Shown here: piece by piece, positions 51,001 through 60,695 of the stretch
How the letters are laid out: the number at the start of each line of letters is the position of its first letter
Position numbering within the stretch: the stretch's first letter is position 1
Assembly (NCBI RefSeq): GCF_032854445.1
Contig: NC_088300.1
Span: 32,531,608 to 32,595,607 of the forward strand
From: Liolophura sinensis
Lineage: Eukaryota > Mollusca > Polyplacophora > Chitonida > Chitonidae
DNA length: 64,000 bases
Direction: 5' to 3'
The notes under the pieces: generated by a model
The model's input: only the letters and a program-made list of their open reading frames with translations
Told to the model about the DNA's origin: nothing
The model's database searches: none
Translations under genes and position numbers: made by a program

Positions 51001-54000
51001 AAGGTTCTTATTTAGTAGAATGTGGGATTTGAGCTTCACGTATGCTATGAGCGAATACTGCAAAGTTCATAAACCTCAGGTCCAGCCTGGAGGAGCTGTT
51101 TTCATACTCTAACCCATCACACTCATCGTAGATATGACTGGCTGTCTGGGCACTGTCACACTCCAGGACGGCGTAGTAATACTTGAGACGATTCAGCTGG
51201 TACTGCCTCAGCCTTTCCATGTGGTACTCACTTCCTGAGTAAAGTAACAGAAAAGAGATTAACCTTCTGAATAAAACAGCAGATAAAGAGTTTAACTCTC
51301 TGAGTATGACAGTAAGTAAGAGTCAAACTAGTTAACCTTTCTGAGTAAGACAGCAGACAAGAGTTAACCTTTCTGAGTAAGACAACTGAAAAGAGTTAAC
51401 CTTTCTGAGTACGACAGCAGACAAAAGTTTAACTTTATGAGTAAGACAGCAGACAAGAGTTAACCTTTATAAGTAAGACAGCAGACAAGAGTTAACCTTT
51501 CTGAGTAAAACAGCAGACAAAAGTTTAATTTTCTGAGTAAGACAGCAGACAAGAGTTTAACTTTCTGAGTAAGACAGCAGACAAGCGTTTAACTTTATGT
51601 GTAAGACAGCAGACAAGAGTGTGACTTTATGTGTAAGACAGCAGACAAGAGTTTAACTTTCTGAGTAAGACAGTAGGCTTATATTTTCTTTTAGATGATA
51701 TAATGGGTTAAAAATTCTTCATCTTAAGATCTTCAAGTGAGATACCGACAAACACAATCAATGACATTGTAAAAAAGTGTTTGTGGATAACATGCAGGAA
51801 AGCACACAACTAACGAATAGATTAAGTCAGAAATACATATGTCTCTACTTCTAATAAACACATGCTTAACTAGTGAGCTCCATGTAGTCTCGACCATTGC
51901 ACTGTCATACCTTCACCATCTCCCATCGGATCATTTTCCTTTGTCTTCATCAGTTCTACTGGTCCTTTTGCGTTTTCTTCTGCCATTTTCTGCTTACCAA
52001 ACTCTGATGGGTACACCTGGAAATCAACATCATCAGTAATGACTTAATGCTTGTGTCACATAAAAAACTATGAGTACAATGTCACCAGTGAGGTTTAAAA
52101 CACAAAAATTTTCCCTAGAGCACATCTTAAACAGTTATCTGGCTATGGAAGAAATTCTGTTTACACAAATTCTAAGATAAGAAACTACCAAACTTTTATT
52201 TATTTGATTTATTTAATTGGTGTTTTATCCATATTCAAGAATATTTCACTTCTTCGAATGCAGCCAGCATTATGGTGGGAGGAAAATAGGCAGGGCCCGG
52301 GGGAACCCACGACCATCCGGAGGTTGCTAGCAGGTTGCTCCTGGCCGGAGAGGAAGTCAGCATGAGCTGGACCTGAACTCACAGTCGCTGCATTGGTGGG
52401 AAGCTTCTGGGTCACTGCGCCGTACTGGCGTGCTAACCCACTCGGCCAAGGATATTTTAAGAATTACATGTATGTGTATGTATGCTTGAGGTTTTTCGTC
52501 ACGCTTAACAATTTTTCAGTCATATGACGATGAGGGGTCATTAGGTGCATGTTCATATACCGTGTCTTCTTTTGGAAGGGCGAATCCATACTGCAACCTG
52601 CCGTCACTGAAGTATCAAGCCAAAGACTAAAGACACCTCACCCAGTCACATAATACTGACACCGATCCAACCAGTCCTCTTTCCTTGCTCTAAACTCTCA
52701 GTGCTGAGAGCCAAGCGAGGCAGGAACAAATAACATGTTCAAAGTCCTTTGTGTGACCTGACCCAGGTTTGATCCCTGGTCTCCTGGCTTCGAGGCAGAC
52801 GCTTTAACCATTAGGCCACTGAAGCAGTCACATGTTCGTGTAAACCAGGATTACTTTTCTACTTACTGTAACTGATTGAATTATCCCCCCTGTTGGTTTG
52901 AAGGAGGAGAACAGGACGTAGAGGTCTCTGGCTTTAATCCTATCCCAGTCCATGTTACACACAGCCAGCCTGCGACCCAGCTCCTTGGCCTCTGCCACAC
53001 CCTTGTCCACTTCTCCCCAGTTGTGTTCTATCTCAATATCTACAAGCCCATAAATTTTCTTTAAAAAAGACATCCTGCATTCTCCGGGTGAATGAAGATC
53101 TATTTTATTGTCTAAAACAAATTACACATCAGCTAAGAGTGCCAGCTTTACAGGCTTCCCCTGTTATTTTTTGATGTGATCTTACAGTTCTGAATCATGT
53201 TATTATATTTAACAGAAGTCCAGTGTTAATATGATGTCAAAATCTAGTCATCTAGTTTCATCTAGTTTAATCAACATGAAAATTACGAATTAAAAGCAGA
53301 ATATACTAGCATGCCACCCCTAAAACAATACAATTATTATCAATTATCAATACTAATCACATATTGTACTAAGCAGGTGAAATGTCATGTGAAACTATAC
53401 GTCAGTTATGGCTACAAATTACATATAACAACTCACGACATTTTACAAATTAATCATCCTTCTGTACTACACTTTGTATAGCACAGCAATCAGATGGTGA
53501 AAAATTCCACTACATCAGAAACGCCTTACTGAAAGTCTTGTTATTATTTATTTATTTATTTGATTGGTGTTTTACACCGTACTCAAGAATATTTCACTTA
53601 TACGACGGCAGCCAGCATTATGGTGGGTCGAAACCGGGCACAGCCCAGGGGAAATCCACGACCATCTGCAGGTTGCTGGCAGACCTTCCCATTTACGGAC
53701 GGAGAGGAAGCCAGCATGAGCTGGACTTGAACTCACAGCGACCGCATTGGTGAGAGGCTCCTGGGTCATTATGCTGCGCTAGCGCGCTAACCGACTGAGC
53801 CATGGAGGCCCATGAAAGTCTTGTAAATTTTTCCCTCTTAACATCAGATTGTAATTTTAAGGTATGGATAGGAATACAATGCTCATTAGCAAACATTTCT
53901 AATGCTATAAGATGGAGTCACCTTTTTCTGGCTGCCAGTCTCCATCCTCTTCTTCGTCTGATGAGGATGAAATGTTACCTTCTCCTCGAGCTAAGTCTGG

Positions 54001-57000
54001 ACCACTTCCTACCCCTGAAATCCAGTCATTATTGATTTATTTATTTATTTAGTTGACTATTGTTTAACTCAGTCCTTGGGAATTTTCAGTTATGTATACT
54101 TTCTGAGTCAAAAAAACTGAAATGCTGTTTAATGTCTGCCAAAAAAGCACAATTACACACTTTGTTTTGCTAAAACAAAAAGTCATCATACACTGCAATA
54201 CCATCCTTTAAATGTTTTTCTTTATTGGCAAAGCATATCTGCATAATGTAATAGCAGTGGAAGTTGTGCTGTCTGTTCAGATTTATACAGTATGACTTTT
54301 GAGGGCATTATTTATATTTTCTCTGGTGGCTGTGAAGGGCCATTGACTTTTGTTGGAGACAAATAAAAGAGTATAACCCCAAAACAAAAGCATGTTATAT
54401 TCATAGTTATGACAGTTGGTTGAGGGGAGATACAAAGTATTTACATGCTGAGTGTGAGTGTGAAACTGATGACAGTCGCGCACACAGAAACAAGCAGTTG
54501 TGAAAACTGTCGCCTGCAGTGGATTCTGTCATGGCAAGCCAGAGATGGCAAAGCAGGCACACCCGAAGCAAGAGGAGAGTGATTCTATGTTTTGATTTTC
54601 TAGATGTCATTGATATGTTGACAGAATGTTAATGATGGTAATCTTTTGCTATAAGGCCCATATGTCTGTGCTGCACCAAATGAAGTATATGTCAGATTTC
54701 AAGTGCTCACATGGTAACTACCATACCAGCATGGTGGTCACGAGGTGTTGTCATATCAGGTGGGTAGGACACCCAACAGAAGTCGCGAATGGAAAGGAAT
54801 TGAAAAATGAGATAGCACAGAAACGACTCTGATGGATAACAATTGCTCATGCTATCCATGACGACTCAAAAAGCCTACATTTTCAACAAGATCATGGAGG
54901 AATTGCTGTCTCATGGTTTAGCCATTTTGCAAATGTCGTCTGCTAAGTATAACGTGAGTTAAAGTTCATGGAAAGTCACGGACGGTCCGACTTGGTCTGC
55001 TTGATCAACTGAGTAGAGAATGGATGCAAGTTGAAAGTTTAGTTTACCTGATTCAGCCGAATCCTGAGTAGTATCCTTGGCCTGATGTGCCTTCCTGTGT
55101 GTAGAGGAATCCTCCTCATCCTCTTCATCCTCTTCATCCTCCTCATCCTCAGATACTTCTGACAAATTATCCTCACTGCCTGATCATCACAGCATATAAA
55201 TGATTCATTAATTTGACATAAAAAATGACCCAATCTTCCCGACATCTTTGACTGGCTTCACTGCCTTAACTTTGCAATACATACATGTACACTACCCTAA
55301 TTCCGCAATCTTTTCGCGTATGTATACGTTCAGTGCAATTTTTGCACATTTGTAATATTATTTTGGAGACAAAACTACATTGTTTGGACAGGCCAGTTTC
55401 AGGGCTTCACAGAAAAGTACATTTTTATCACTCAACACAGAATAATGCCGTCTAAATATGCTTGAATAAACGTCTTGCAAACATGCGAAAAGGTTTAAGA
55501 ATAAAAGGAATTTGAGATAATTTCTTTCCTACTAACAGATTGAATACATGACATTCCTGTGCACTATTTCCATTTTCTGACAGGTACCTAAGATCATACA
55601 GTAGTAACAAAACAATATAGCTAAGACGCTAAAAGTCTACATCATAAAATTTTCATATGCATGTACAATGCATTCACAGATTTTGAGCTGTTTAAATATG
55701 CATGGTGAACATGAATAAGTTATATTTCTCTAAAGTTTTTTTTTTTTTTCACAAAAATTAGTGGTAAAATTGTGAAAGGCAAAGATTTATGGCTTTATGT
55801 TCTCCAAATACTTGATACTAAGTGAAATTGAAACTGACAAAACTGACAGATTTGTTAGCTACCAAAGAGCTGGCATACAACTTCAGCTCAATATCCATAG
55901 GACATAGTTTCTAACATGTAAAAGAGACATCAAGGTCATGAATTTCGTAATTTACAATAATGAACACACATGCAGATCATCAACAATGGAACATTTCCCT
56001 CATGTTAGTGTGATTTACATGTATGCAAAACCTCAGCTCACTGCAAGCACCGACCGGCCCCGATAGCTCAGCTAGTAGAGCATCCGCTTCAGGCGGTGGT
56101 AGATCCAGGATCCTCGGTGAGGTCACACGTTAAAAAAAAGGGGAAGTTGTACCTTCCTCGCTAAGCATTCAGCATTAAGAGGATGGTGCAATGACTGGTT
56201 GACCTGTATCAGTATAATGGCTTGGGTGGGGCAGCTTACTTGTCTTCAGTAAGTCGTCCCAGTGAAGCAGCACTAGATAAAGAAGCGAAAGAAATCTGCC
56301 TTGCAATAAGGAGGCATGTTACATGCACTCTAAGAACTCAGTCATCGTCATATGACTGAAAAAATGTTAAGTACGGCGTTAAACCCCAAGCACTCACTCA
56401 GTCACTCATTGCAAGCACAACCATAATGCCAGCCTAATTAGGACTAAGTAAAATATTCCTGAGCACGGCATAAAGCAAAATTCTTCTTAAGATCCGACCC
56501 ATAACATTTTCCTTAACATTACTTACATGTAAATTATACAAAATATCAAGTTGTGAATTTTGTAATTTACAGTAATTAATTCAACATCAATGATGGAACA
56601 TTATTCTCATTTAATATACATTAGATAACAAAGTTGTGAATTTTGGAATTCAACATCAAGCATGGACATTAGAGTATCCCTGTATTATGGTGCTTTACAT
56701 TAATTTAGATGTACACATAGACAGCAATCTGTTCTACATATCTTAGCTATATCTATTTTTCTCACCTAAAAGAAGAAAAATCTTATACTTACTATTTTCT
56801 CTTGCGAGTTTATTCTGATTTTCTGCATTGCAAGTCTTATTTTCTTTCAGCTTTTTGCTAGGCAACATTTTGGACTTTCCTGATTTTAGGTTCATCTTCA
56901 TGTCTGTGTCCTTCTTCAAATTTGTAATATTCCTCCTTTCAGTGCTAGCTGACTTTTCTGTCCTGTGTTTCTTTGTAACTGCTTTCTTCTTCTGAGATTT

Positions 57001-57294
57001 ATTTTTCTTTCCTTCCTCTTTCTTTGTTTCCCCTTCACTTATGATATCTGACGCTGAGGTATCATCATCACTTTCATCAGACAATTCATAAAACCGTTTC
57101 AAGTCTTCATCTGTGGTTTTATTTGTTTTGCGACCTTTTCTATCAACTGTGTACTTGAGCTTAAATCTATCATCTTTGAACATTCCTTGAAAGCGTTTGT
57201 CGATCTTCACTTTACGTTCCTTTTTAGGCATGGAACGAAATCGTGGATCTTTCATAACATGAGCAAAGCGCTTGTCATTAAAAGCAGAATCCAT
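42031..57294 (-). CDS. ESF1: ESF1-like nucleolar pre-rRNA processing protein, complete, 14 coding exons
   Basis: Coding exons, in order of transcription: 57294-56793, 55179-55048, 54014-53922, 53039-52867, 52016-51911, 51234-51075, 50722-50605, 47843-47717, 47104-46940, 44978-44824, 44294-44159, 43847-43771, 42885-42733, 42363-42031. All introns are GT-AG and all phases agree, giving 2430 nt, 809 residues plus stop; human ESF1 is about 850. ESF1 acts in the nucleolus in early 18S rRNA processing of the small-subunit precursor. Landmarks: [14 protein letters not shown] at the start; acidic and lysine-rich tracts to about 240; [18 protein letters not shown] (about 265-282) opening an RRM-like core through [10 protein letters not shown] and DECDGLEYE (about 350-380); [27 protein letters not shown]; a highly charged coiled-coil-like region; [10 protein letters not shown]; and [16 protein letters not shown] (from about 700), a NUC153-type motif; then a basic C-terminus. 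The start has a strong context (acaATGG). Introns carry four minisatellites. Confidence 0.96.
42734..42890 (-). other. ESF1 exon 13 with a long unspliced read-through frame
   Basis: The exon (42885-42733) encodes [16 protein letters not shown] and a lysine-rich block. Without splicing, the frame continues about 40 codons into the intron; the donor CAG|gtactt ends it properly. Confidence 0.85.
43137..43667. repeat. 26-bp minisatellite in ESF1 intron 12, about 20 units
   Basis: The unit atgaccaccaactggtgcat plus cagata repeats every 26 bp. The core varies between accaactggt, accaattggt and accaaccggt; the accaattggt form is a perfect 10-bp palindrome and was retained or regained in several units. 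Copies are nearly identical, so the array is young or well homogenised. Confidence 0.95.
45661..46565. repeat. 49-bp minisatellite in ESF1 intron 9, about 18 units
   Basis: The unit reads acttgtattacgttgtgtct, tgatgtgtgg, then aaatgttgtagttgtctaa. Two variants, one with ggaaatgttgtggttgacta and one with gggaatgttgtagttgtcta, tend to alternate, which suggests a dimeric higher-order unit in parts of the array. Confidence 0.95.
47401..47645. repeat. Inverted pair of SINE-A fragments in ESF1 intron 8
   Basis: A plus-strand piece (about 47401-47507, ctcaccaatgcggtcgctgt to gttgtgggtttcac) is joined directly to a minus-strand piece (about 47508-47645, cccgtactcaagaatattt to gctggagaggaagccagc). 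The two share about 60 bases in opposite orientation, so a transcript could fold into a hairpin. Confidence 0.8.
47888..48020 (+). repeat. SINE-A, head-less diverged copy in ESF1 intron 7
   Basis: Starts near ggttgtatgtgggaaggtct and runs to aaaacaccaatcaaataaat. It lacks the tRNA-like half and part of the body. Confidence 0.75.
48035..48120 (-). repeat. Family C fragment at the left edge of the 64-bp array
   Basis: Contains agcagtcaggattatggatg and aaggaaaactggcaatgcc, matching the start of family C copies (for example at 36070), and passes without a break into the first 64-bp unit. Confidence 0.5.
48121..50396. repeat. 64-bp minisatellite in ESF1 intron 7, about 35 units
   Basis: The unit starts aatgccagggaagccactac and includes cattccaccttcacagagat and tgctcacaaaccac; units begin at 48121, 48185 and so on, a period of exactly 64. 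Because 64 is one more than a multiple of three, a reading frame passes through all three frames of the unit in turn, and no forward frame contains a stop. This yields several overlapping plus-strand open frames of up to about 765 codons. They are a repeat artefact: antisense to ESF1, no splice or start logic, the same peptides in each frame. Internal duplications are described in the findings. Confidence 0.96.
50412..50551. mobile_element. Small MITE with ggggcc...tttcacaaaac ends, ESF1 intron 7
   Basis: A 140-bp element with inverted termini ggggcccctttcacaaaac and gttttgtgaaagaggcccc (one mismatch in 19). There is no coding capacity. Its left end lies about 15 bp from the end of the 64-bp array. 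MITEs with similar tttcacaaa termini are common in marine invertebrates, to my knowledge. Confidence 0.72.
51235..51672. repeat. 32-bp minisatellite in ESF1 intron 5 that includes the exon 6 acceptor
   Basis: About 14 units of ctgagtaagacagcagacaa plus gagttaacctt, spaced 32 bp (units start at 51235, 51267, 51300, 51341, 51373, 51405, 51437, 51469, 51501, 51533, 51565, 51597, 51629, 51661). On the minus, coding strand each unit reads as a branch-point-like TTAAC, a pyrimidine-rich gtctgctgtcttact and, in about ten units, CAG. The unit nearest exon 6 is the real acceptor. Confidence 0.9.
52190..52450 (-). repeat. SINE-A, near full length, in ESF1 intron 4
   Basis: Tail (atttaattggtgttttatcc), body (gccagcattatggtgggagg, acccacgaccatccggaggt) and head (tgctaacccactcggccaag) are all present, with moderate divergence. 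Confidence 0.85.
52478..52830 (-). repeat. SINE-B, near full length, in ESF1 intron 4
   Basis: Reverse orientation. Tail (cttgaggtttttcgtcacgc and ttcagtcatatgacgatgag), middle (agccaagcgaggcagg) and a tRNA-like head (gacgctttaaccattaggcc). It matches the plus-strand copy at 56051 over its length but is clearly older. Confidence 0.75.
53542..53812 (-). repeat. SINE-A, full-length, with target-site duplication, ESF1 intron 3
   Basis: From a (TTTA)n tail to the head ccgactgagccatggaggcc. The direct repeat tgaaagtcttgt flanks it (53530-53541 and 53813-53824). Confidence 0.9.
54030..54100 (-). repeat. SINE tail fragment in ESF1 intron 2
   Basis: A tttatttatttattt run followed by gttgactattgtttaactca and ggaattttcag, which resembles the 3' tail of the SINE-A/C group. 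Old and short. Confidence 0.4.
54101..55047. other. ESF1 intron 2 remainder
   Basis: No repeat or exon recognised. Short open frames at 54407-54610 and 54626-54832 carry no motif. Confidence 0.4.
56051..56409 (+). repeat. SINE-B, full-length, with target-site duplication, ESF1 intron 1
   Basis: The head gatagctcagctagtagagc resembles a tRNA D-arm/A-box. The body includes cagcattaagaggatggtgc and gtcgtcccagtgaagcagca; the tail has cagtcatcgtcatatgactg and gttaagtacggcgttaaacc followed by a cactca run. The direct repeat tgcaagcac flanks it (56042-56050 and 56410-56418). Confidence 0.88.
56419..56480 (+). repeat. SINE-A 3' fragment
   Basis: accataatgccagcc, then taagtaaaatattcctgagc and acggcataaagc: the last ~60 bases of the family, directly after the SINE-B copy. 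Confidence 0.6.
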
Positions 57295-57854
57295 TGTCTC
57301 TTTTAATCTGGTCTCTGAAACTAAAATAAAAACAGAAACTCAAATTAACAGAAGCGAAACTTCATTAAGAACAACATTATTTTGTTGCATTTCAGATTGT
57401 CTTTGCTGAACAGAACGACAAGACTCAGAATGGCTCAGCAAGGAGTTTTATTGTCCTTTCCTTAAGGCGGATAGCACACAGCAGTAAGAGACATGGATCG
57501 AATGCTGAAATGGACTCGTATTCGGGATAGGCACATAACATGGAGAGCAGACGCATTATTAGGCAGACAGTATTAGTATACTGTTGACAACATGGGAAGT
57601 ATAGAGGTATTCAAGGTAAGTCTATGGAACAAGACAGGGCTATGATAGTATACGTAATCACAGCCCTACAGAGCCAGACCACCCGTTGATGATAGATGCC
57701 CGATTTCATAGAGTGTTCATTTTTCGCTAGTTGAGCTTTAAATATATTATTATTTTCTAAAAAAGGAGTACGTCCTTTGTACAAAATGATACTAATTAGC
57801 TGCAGTTCCAGCTAATATTTCACATTATCCAATTTCCCTAGCAATGTAACTTAC

Positions 57855-58130
57855 TCAGTTTTAAGAAAATCGGTTTCACTTCTCCGTTGTTGACTTTGCC
57901 AGAGCCACATGTGAGCCGACTTTATTACCTCCTTACATTAAAGAGTTCTGCTCTACAGCAGTCTTCATCAATTCGACGTGTTAGGCTACTTCAAAAATGT
58001 TCATTTGATCATGGCAAATTATCCTAACAAATGAAGCTTCGTGGGACATTCCTGATTTATATTTCGAATGTATTTTGAGGGGTTTGCATCCTCTAAAAGA
58101 ACATCGGAACACTTCGGCGCTGTTCGGGTA
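57855..58130 (-). other. Candidate ESF1 non-coding first exon and promoter
   Basis: An acceptor stands just before the ESF1 ATG (ttttagtttcag near 57315), so an upstream 5' UTR exon is expected. The minus strand has a good donor, CTGA|gtaagt, with the last exon base at 57855. Sequence above it (57880-58130) is moderately GC-rich. The 5' limit is unknown. Confidence 0.4.
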
Positions 58131-58143
58131 AATTCGTCACCGC

Positions 58144-58151
58144 TATAAAAG
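58144..58151 (+). promoter_or_regulatory. TATA-box-like tataaaag, possible divergent promoter
   Basis: A canonical tataaaag on the plus strand next to the presumed ESF1 start region. About 35 bp downstream an ATG with a strong context (accATGG, 58185) opens 12 codons up to a possible donor (gtaaat). No further exons were recognised downstream. Confidence 0.25.
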
Positions 58152-58494
58152 CTTGCGGTCGACCTCGTGGATCATTTTATAACCATGGTGGGCAGGAGGG
58201 GCGATAGGTCGTTGGAGAAGCGGTAAATATGACAGCACAGTTCTCGCGTGTGTTGGGTTGACAACAGCCGAACATGTGCAGTCGATTACAAGTGTGCACT
58301 GTTTTCTAGAGCTAATCTTACCCATTGGGTCACATAATTTTCGTTGTCTTTATTTTTATTAGCTTACTACTACCGTTACTACTAGCTTGAAGTTTGGATT
58401 AGTGTAGGTGTACCTTAATGTTTTCTACATGTAGAGGACACCTCTGTGATAACACATTTCTAATGATCAGATCAGTAAGGCCCATAATTATGAA

Positions 58495-58995
58495 GCTATA
58501 TGATGGCATTACTTATGCCTCATTGATGGCATTACTTATGCCGCATTGATGGCATTACTTATGCCGCATTGATGGCAATAGGCCTACTTATGCTGTATTG
58601 CTAGCATTCCTTATGCCGTGTTGATGGCATTCCTTATGCCGTGTTGATGGCATTCCTTATGCCCTATTGATGGCATTACTTATGCTGTATTTATGGCATT
58701 ACGTATGCTGTATTGCTATCATCACTTAGGCCGTGCTAATGGCATTGCTTATGCCATATTGATAGCATTACTTATGCAGTATTGATGGCAATACTAATGC
58801 TGTGTTGATGGCGTTACGCATGCTGTATTGATGGCGTTACTTATGCTGCATTGATCGCATTACTTTTGCTGTATTGCTATTATCAGTTATGCCGTGTTGA
58901 TGGCGATACTTATGCTGTGTTGATGGCATTACTTATGTGGTATTGATGGCATTACTTAGGCCATGTTGATGGCATTACGTATGCTGTGTTGGTGT
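58495..58995. repeat. 23-bp minisatellite, about 21 units
   Basis: The unit ttgatggcattacttatgcc plus gta/gca repeats with considerable divergence between copies (for example bases that change tatgcc to tatgct). This is an older array than those in the ESF1 introns. Confidence 0.92.
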
Positions 58996-59517
58996 CATTA
59001 ACCTCAGTGTTACAGTACTAAGGGTGTAAGCAGCATTGTTTACAAAAAATTATTTTAAAGAACCGTTGTCGTGAATATCTATCTGACGCCTAAAGTTGTT
59101 TGCCTATTCATGGCTAGACTCTCTACCCATACTGATAAAATCAAGGAGAATCCGGATACATTGGATGCGATCAATCCAGTGCAACCTATTGCTAAACCTT
59201 CCAAATTGATCGACTGTCTGTCGTTATGAACTTAGCACCTTTGAGACTCTTAATTTCCAACTAATTCTCGGTTGGAAAAAGTACAATATCTGTACGAGAC
59301 ATGTGTTTTTTAAAATCTTATTGTACTAACCATCTACAAATTTGATACCCCAGAGATGTAAACCTACGAGAAACTGTGTTAACATATAGGCCTATTCAGC
59401 AGACAATGTTCTATGTAGTGTGGATTTTTGGTCAGGATAGACATGAGCATACACGCCAAACATACTCGATATGTTCCTAGCATATTTACATATATGTGAA
59501 CGGTATATTCTGATACA
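58996..59517. other. Non-coding DNA, nothing recognised
   Basis: AT-rich sequence between the 23-bp array and the next SINE. Confidence 0.4.
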
Positions 59518-59670
59518 TTTATTTATTTATTTATTTGATTGGTGTTTTACGCCGTACTCAAGAATATTTCACTTATACGACGGCGGTCAGCATTATGGTG
59601 GGTGGAAACCGGGCAGAGCCCAGGGGAAACCCACAACCATCCGCAGGTTGCTGAAAGACCTTCCCACGTA
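59518..59670 (-). repeat. SINE-A, head-less copy
   Basis: A (TTTA)n tail and a highly conserved body as far as gaccttcccacgtatgg, where identity stops at a 30-bp palindrome and a TA/TG-rich run. The truncation point matches the copies at 22200 and 28340. Confidence 0.87.
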
Positions 59671-59756
59671 TGGTATTGATACATATATGTATCAATACCA
59701 TATATGTGTATACATATGTGTGTACACATATATGTGTATATATATATATATATATA
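59671..59756. repeat. Perfect 30-bp palindrome followed by TA/TG-rich repeats
   Basis: tggtattgatacata is followed directly by its reverse complement (59671-59700). Smaller palindromic TG/CA-TA pieces and a (TA)n run follow. Confidence 0.9.
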
Positions 59757-59780
59757 TTTATTCTGTAAGGCATATCGAAA

Positions 59781-60002
59781 GCTAGAGACCATGTGATCTC
59801 CTTAGTAACAAACAGCATGGGTGAAGAAAATGGTCCTCCCAACATTATTGCATAATTTTCAGCTTCTCAGATAGTCTGAGTATTTCTGCAGAGCTGTCGT
59901 GATGTTATTTTGTACAACTACTGGTCGCTAGCAAAGTTGCAGAAAGTGACCTAAAGCATTGGGTGGCCATTTTGTTTTAGACACGAAACGGTGGTCACCT
60001 GA
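59781..60002. repeat. Dispersed repeat D, copy 2
   Basis: The same order of blocks as 31491-31786 (gctagaga, atgtgatctcct, gggtgaagaaaatggtcc, tgcagagct, gatgttattttgtacaacta, acacgaaa), shortened by a deletion after ttattgcat. Confidence 0.75.
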
Positions 60003-60695
60003 TAATTCCTATCCATCAGTGTACAACAACTAGTCATTTTTTGCTTTGGACAGTGTCTAGTCTGAATCTTCCACAGTTAAACTTTGGGTGTGGCTTACTG
60101 GATCAGTTTTCTCTGAGTTCTGTAGACTGCCTAGTCACCGTAAGTTACAACTGCACCAATCAGTGTATTCTCGTAGGTGACCTGAACAACTTAAAATTCA
60201 TGGTTCTGTGTGGTCCAAGATGGCTTTGATGTTGGGGTTGGCAAAATTTTGTTCGGCTAAGATGGCGCCAAACCAGCGTCGGAGCGCACTCCTTTTTAAA
60301 ACCTGATGCAGTTTGCCGACACTTTTTTATGTTTCTTATCTTTTTACCTGTGGATTTGTCACTTACAAGCACAGCGTTGATCCATTATTCCTAGGCCATG
60401 TGGGACAGAAGTTCCCTGGTGATGCTCAAAACGAACAGCTGTACTGACATCCTGCACATATTTAACATGGACAGCTAACCACAACAGGGTTTTAAATGGG
60501 GCACACTCTAACATTGGCTTGAGGCCGTGTTTGACTGAGCAAAATTTGGCCAAACTTAACATCAAAGCAATGTCCGACTCTATGATGTGTTTTTAAATTT
60601 AACATGTTATCTTGCGTAAATAATTAATTAATGGTACTGCTATGAAATCGGCAATGACTAGATGCAAATGCAGTCATCGTCCAGGTGCATTTTGC
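60003..60695. other. Non-coding DNA, nothing recognised
   Basis: Short open frames on both strands show no motif; no repeat was recognised. Confidence 0.4.

Noticed and set aside
56051-56130. A tRNA gene (gatagctcagctagtagagc)
   Set aside because: It is the head of a 359-bp SINE with target duplications; the anticodon arm and acceptor stem do not close properly.
56743-56792. C-terminal extension [13 protein letters not shown] of the ESF1 exon 1 frame
   Set aside because: It lies after a consensus donor (gtaagt at 56792); splicing there restores frame with exon 2.
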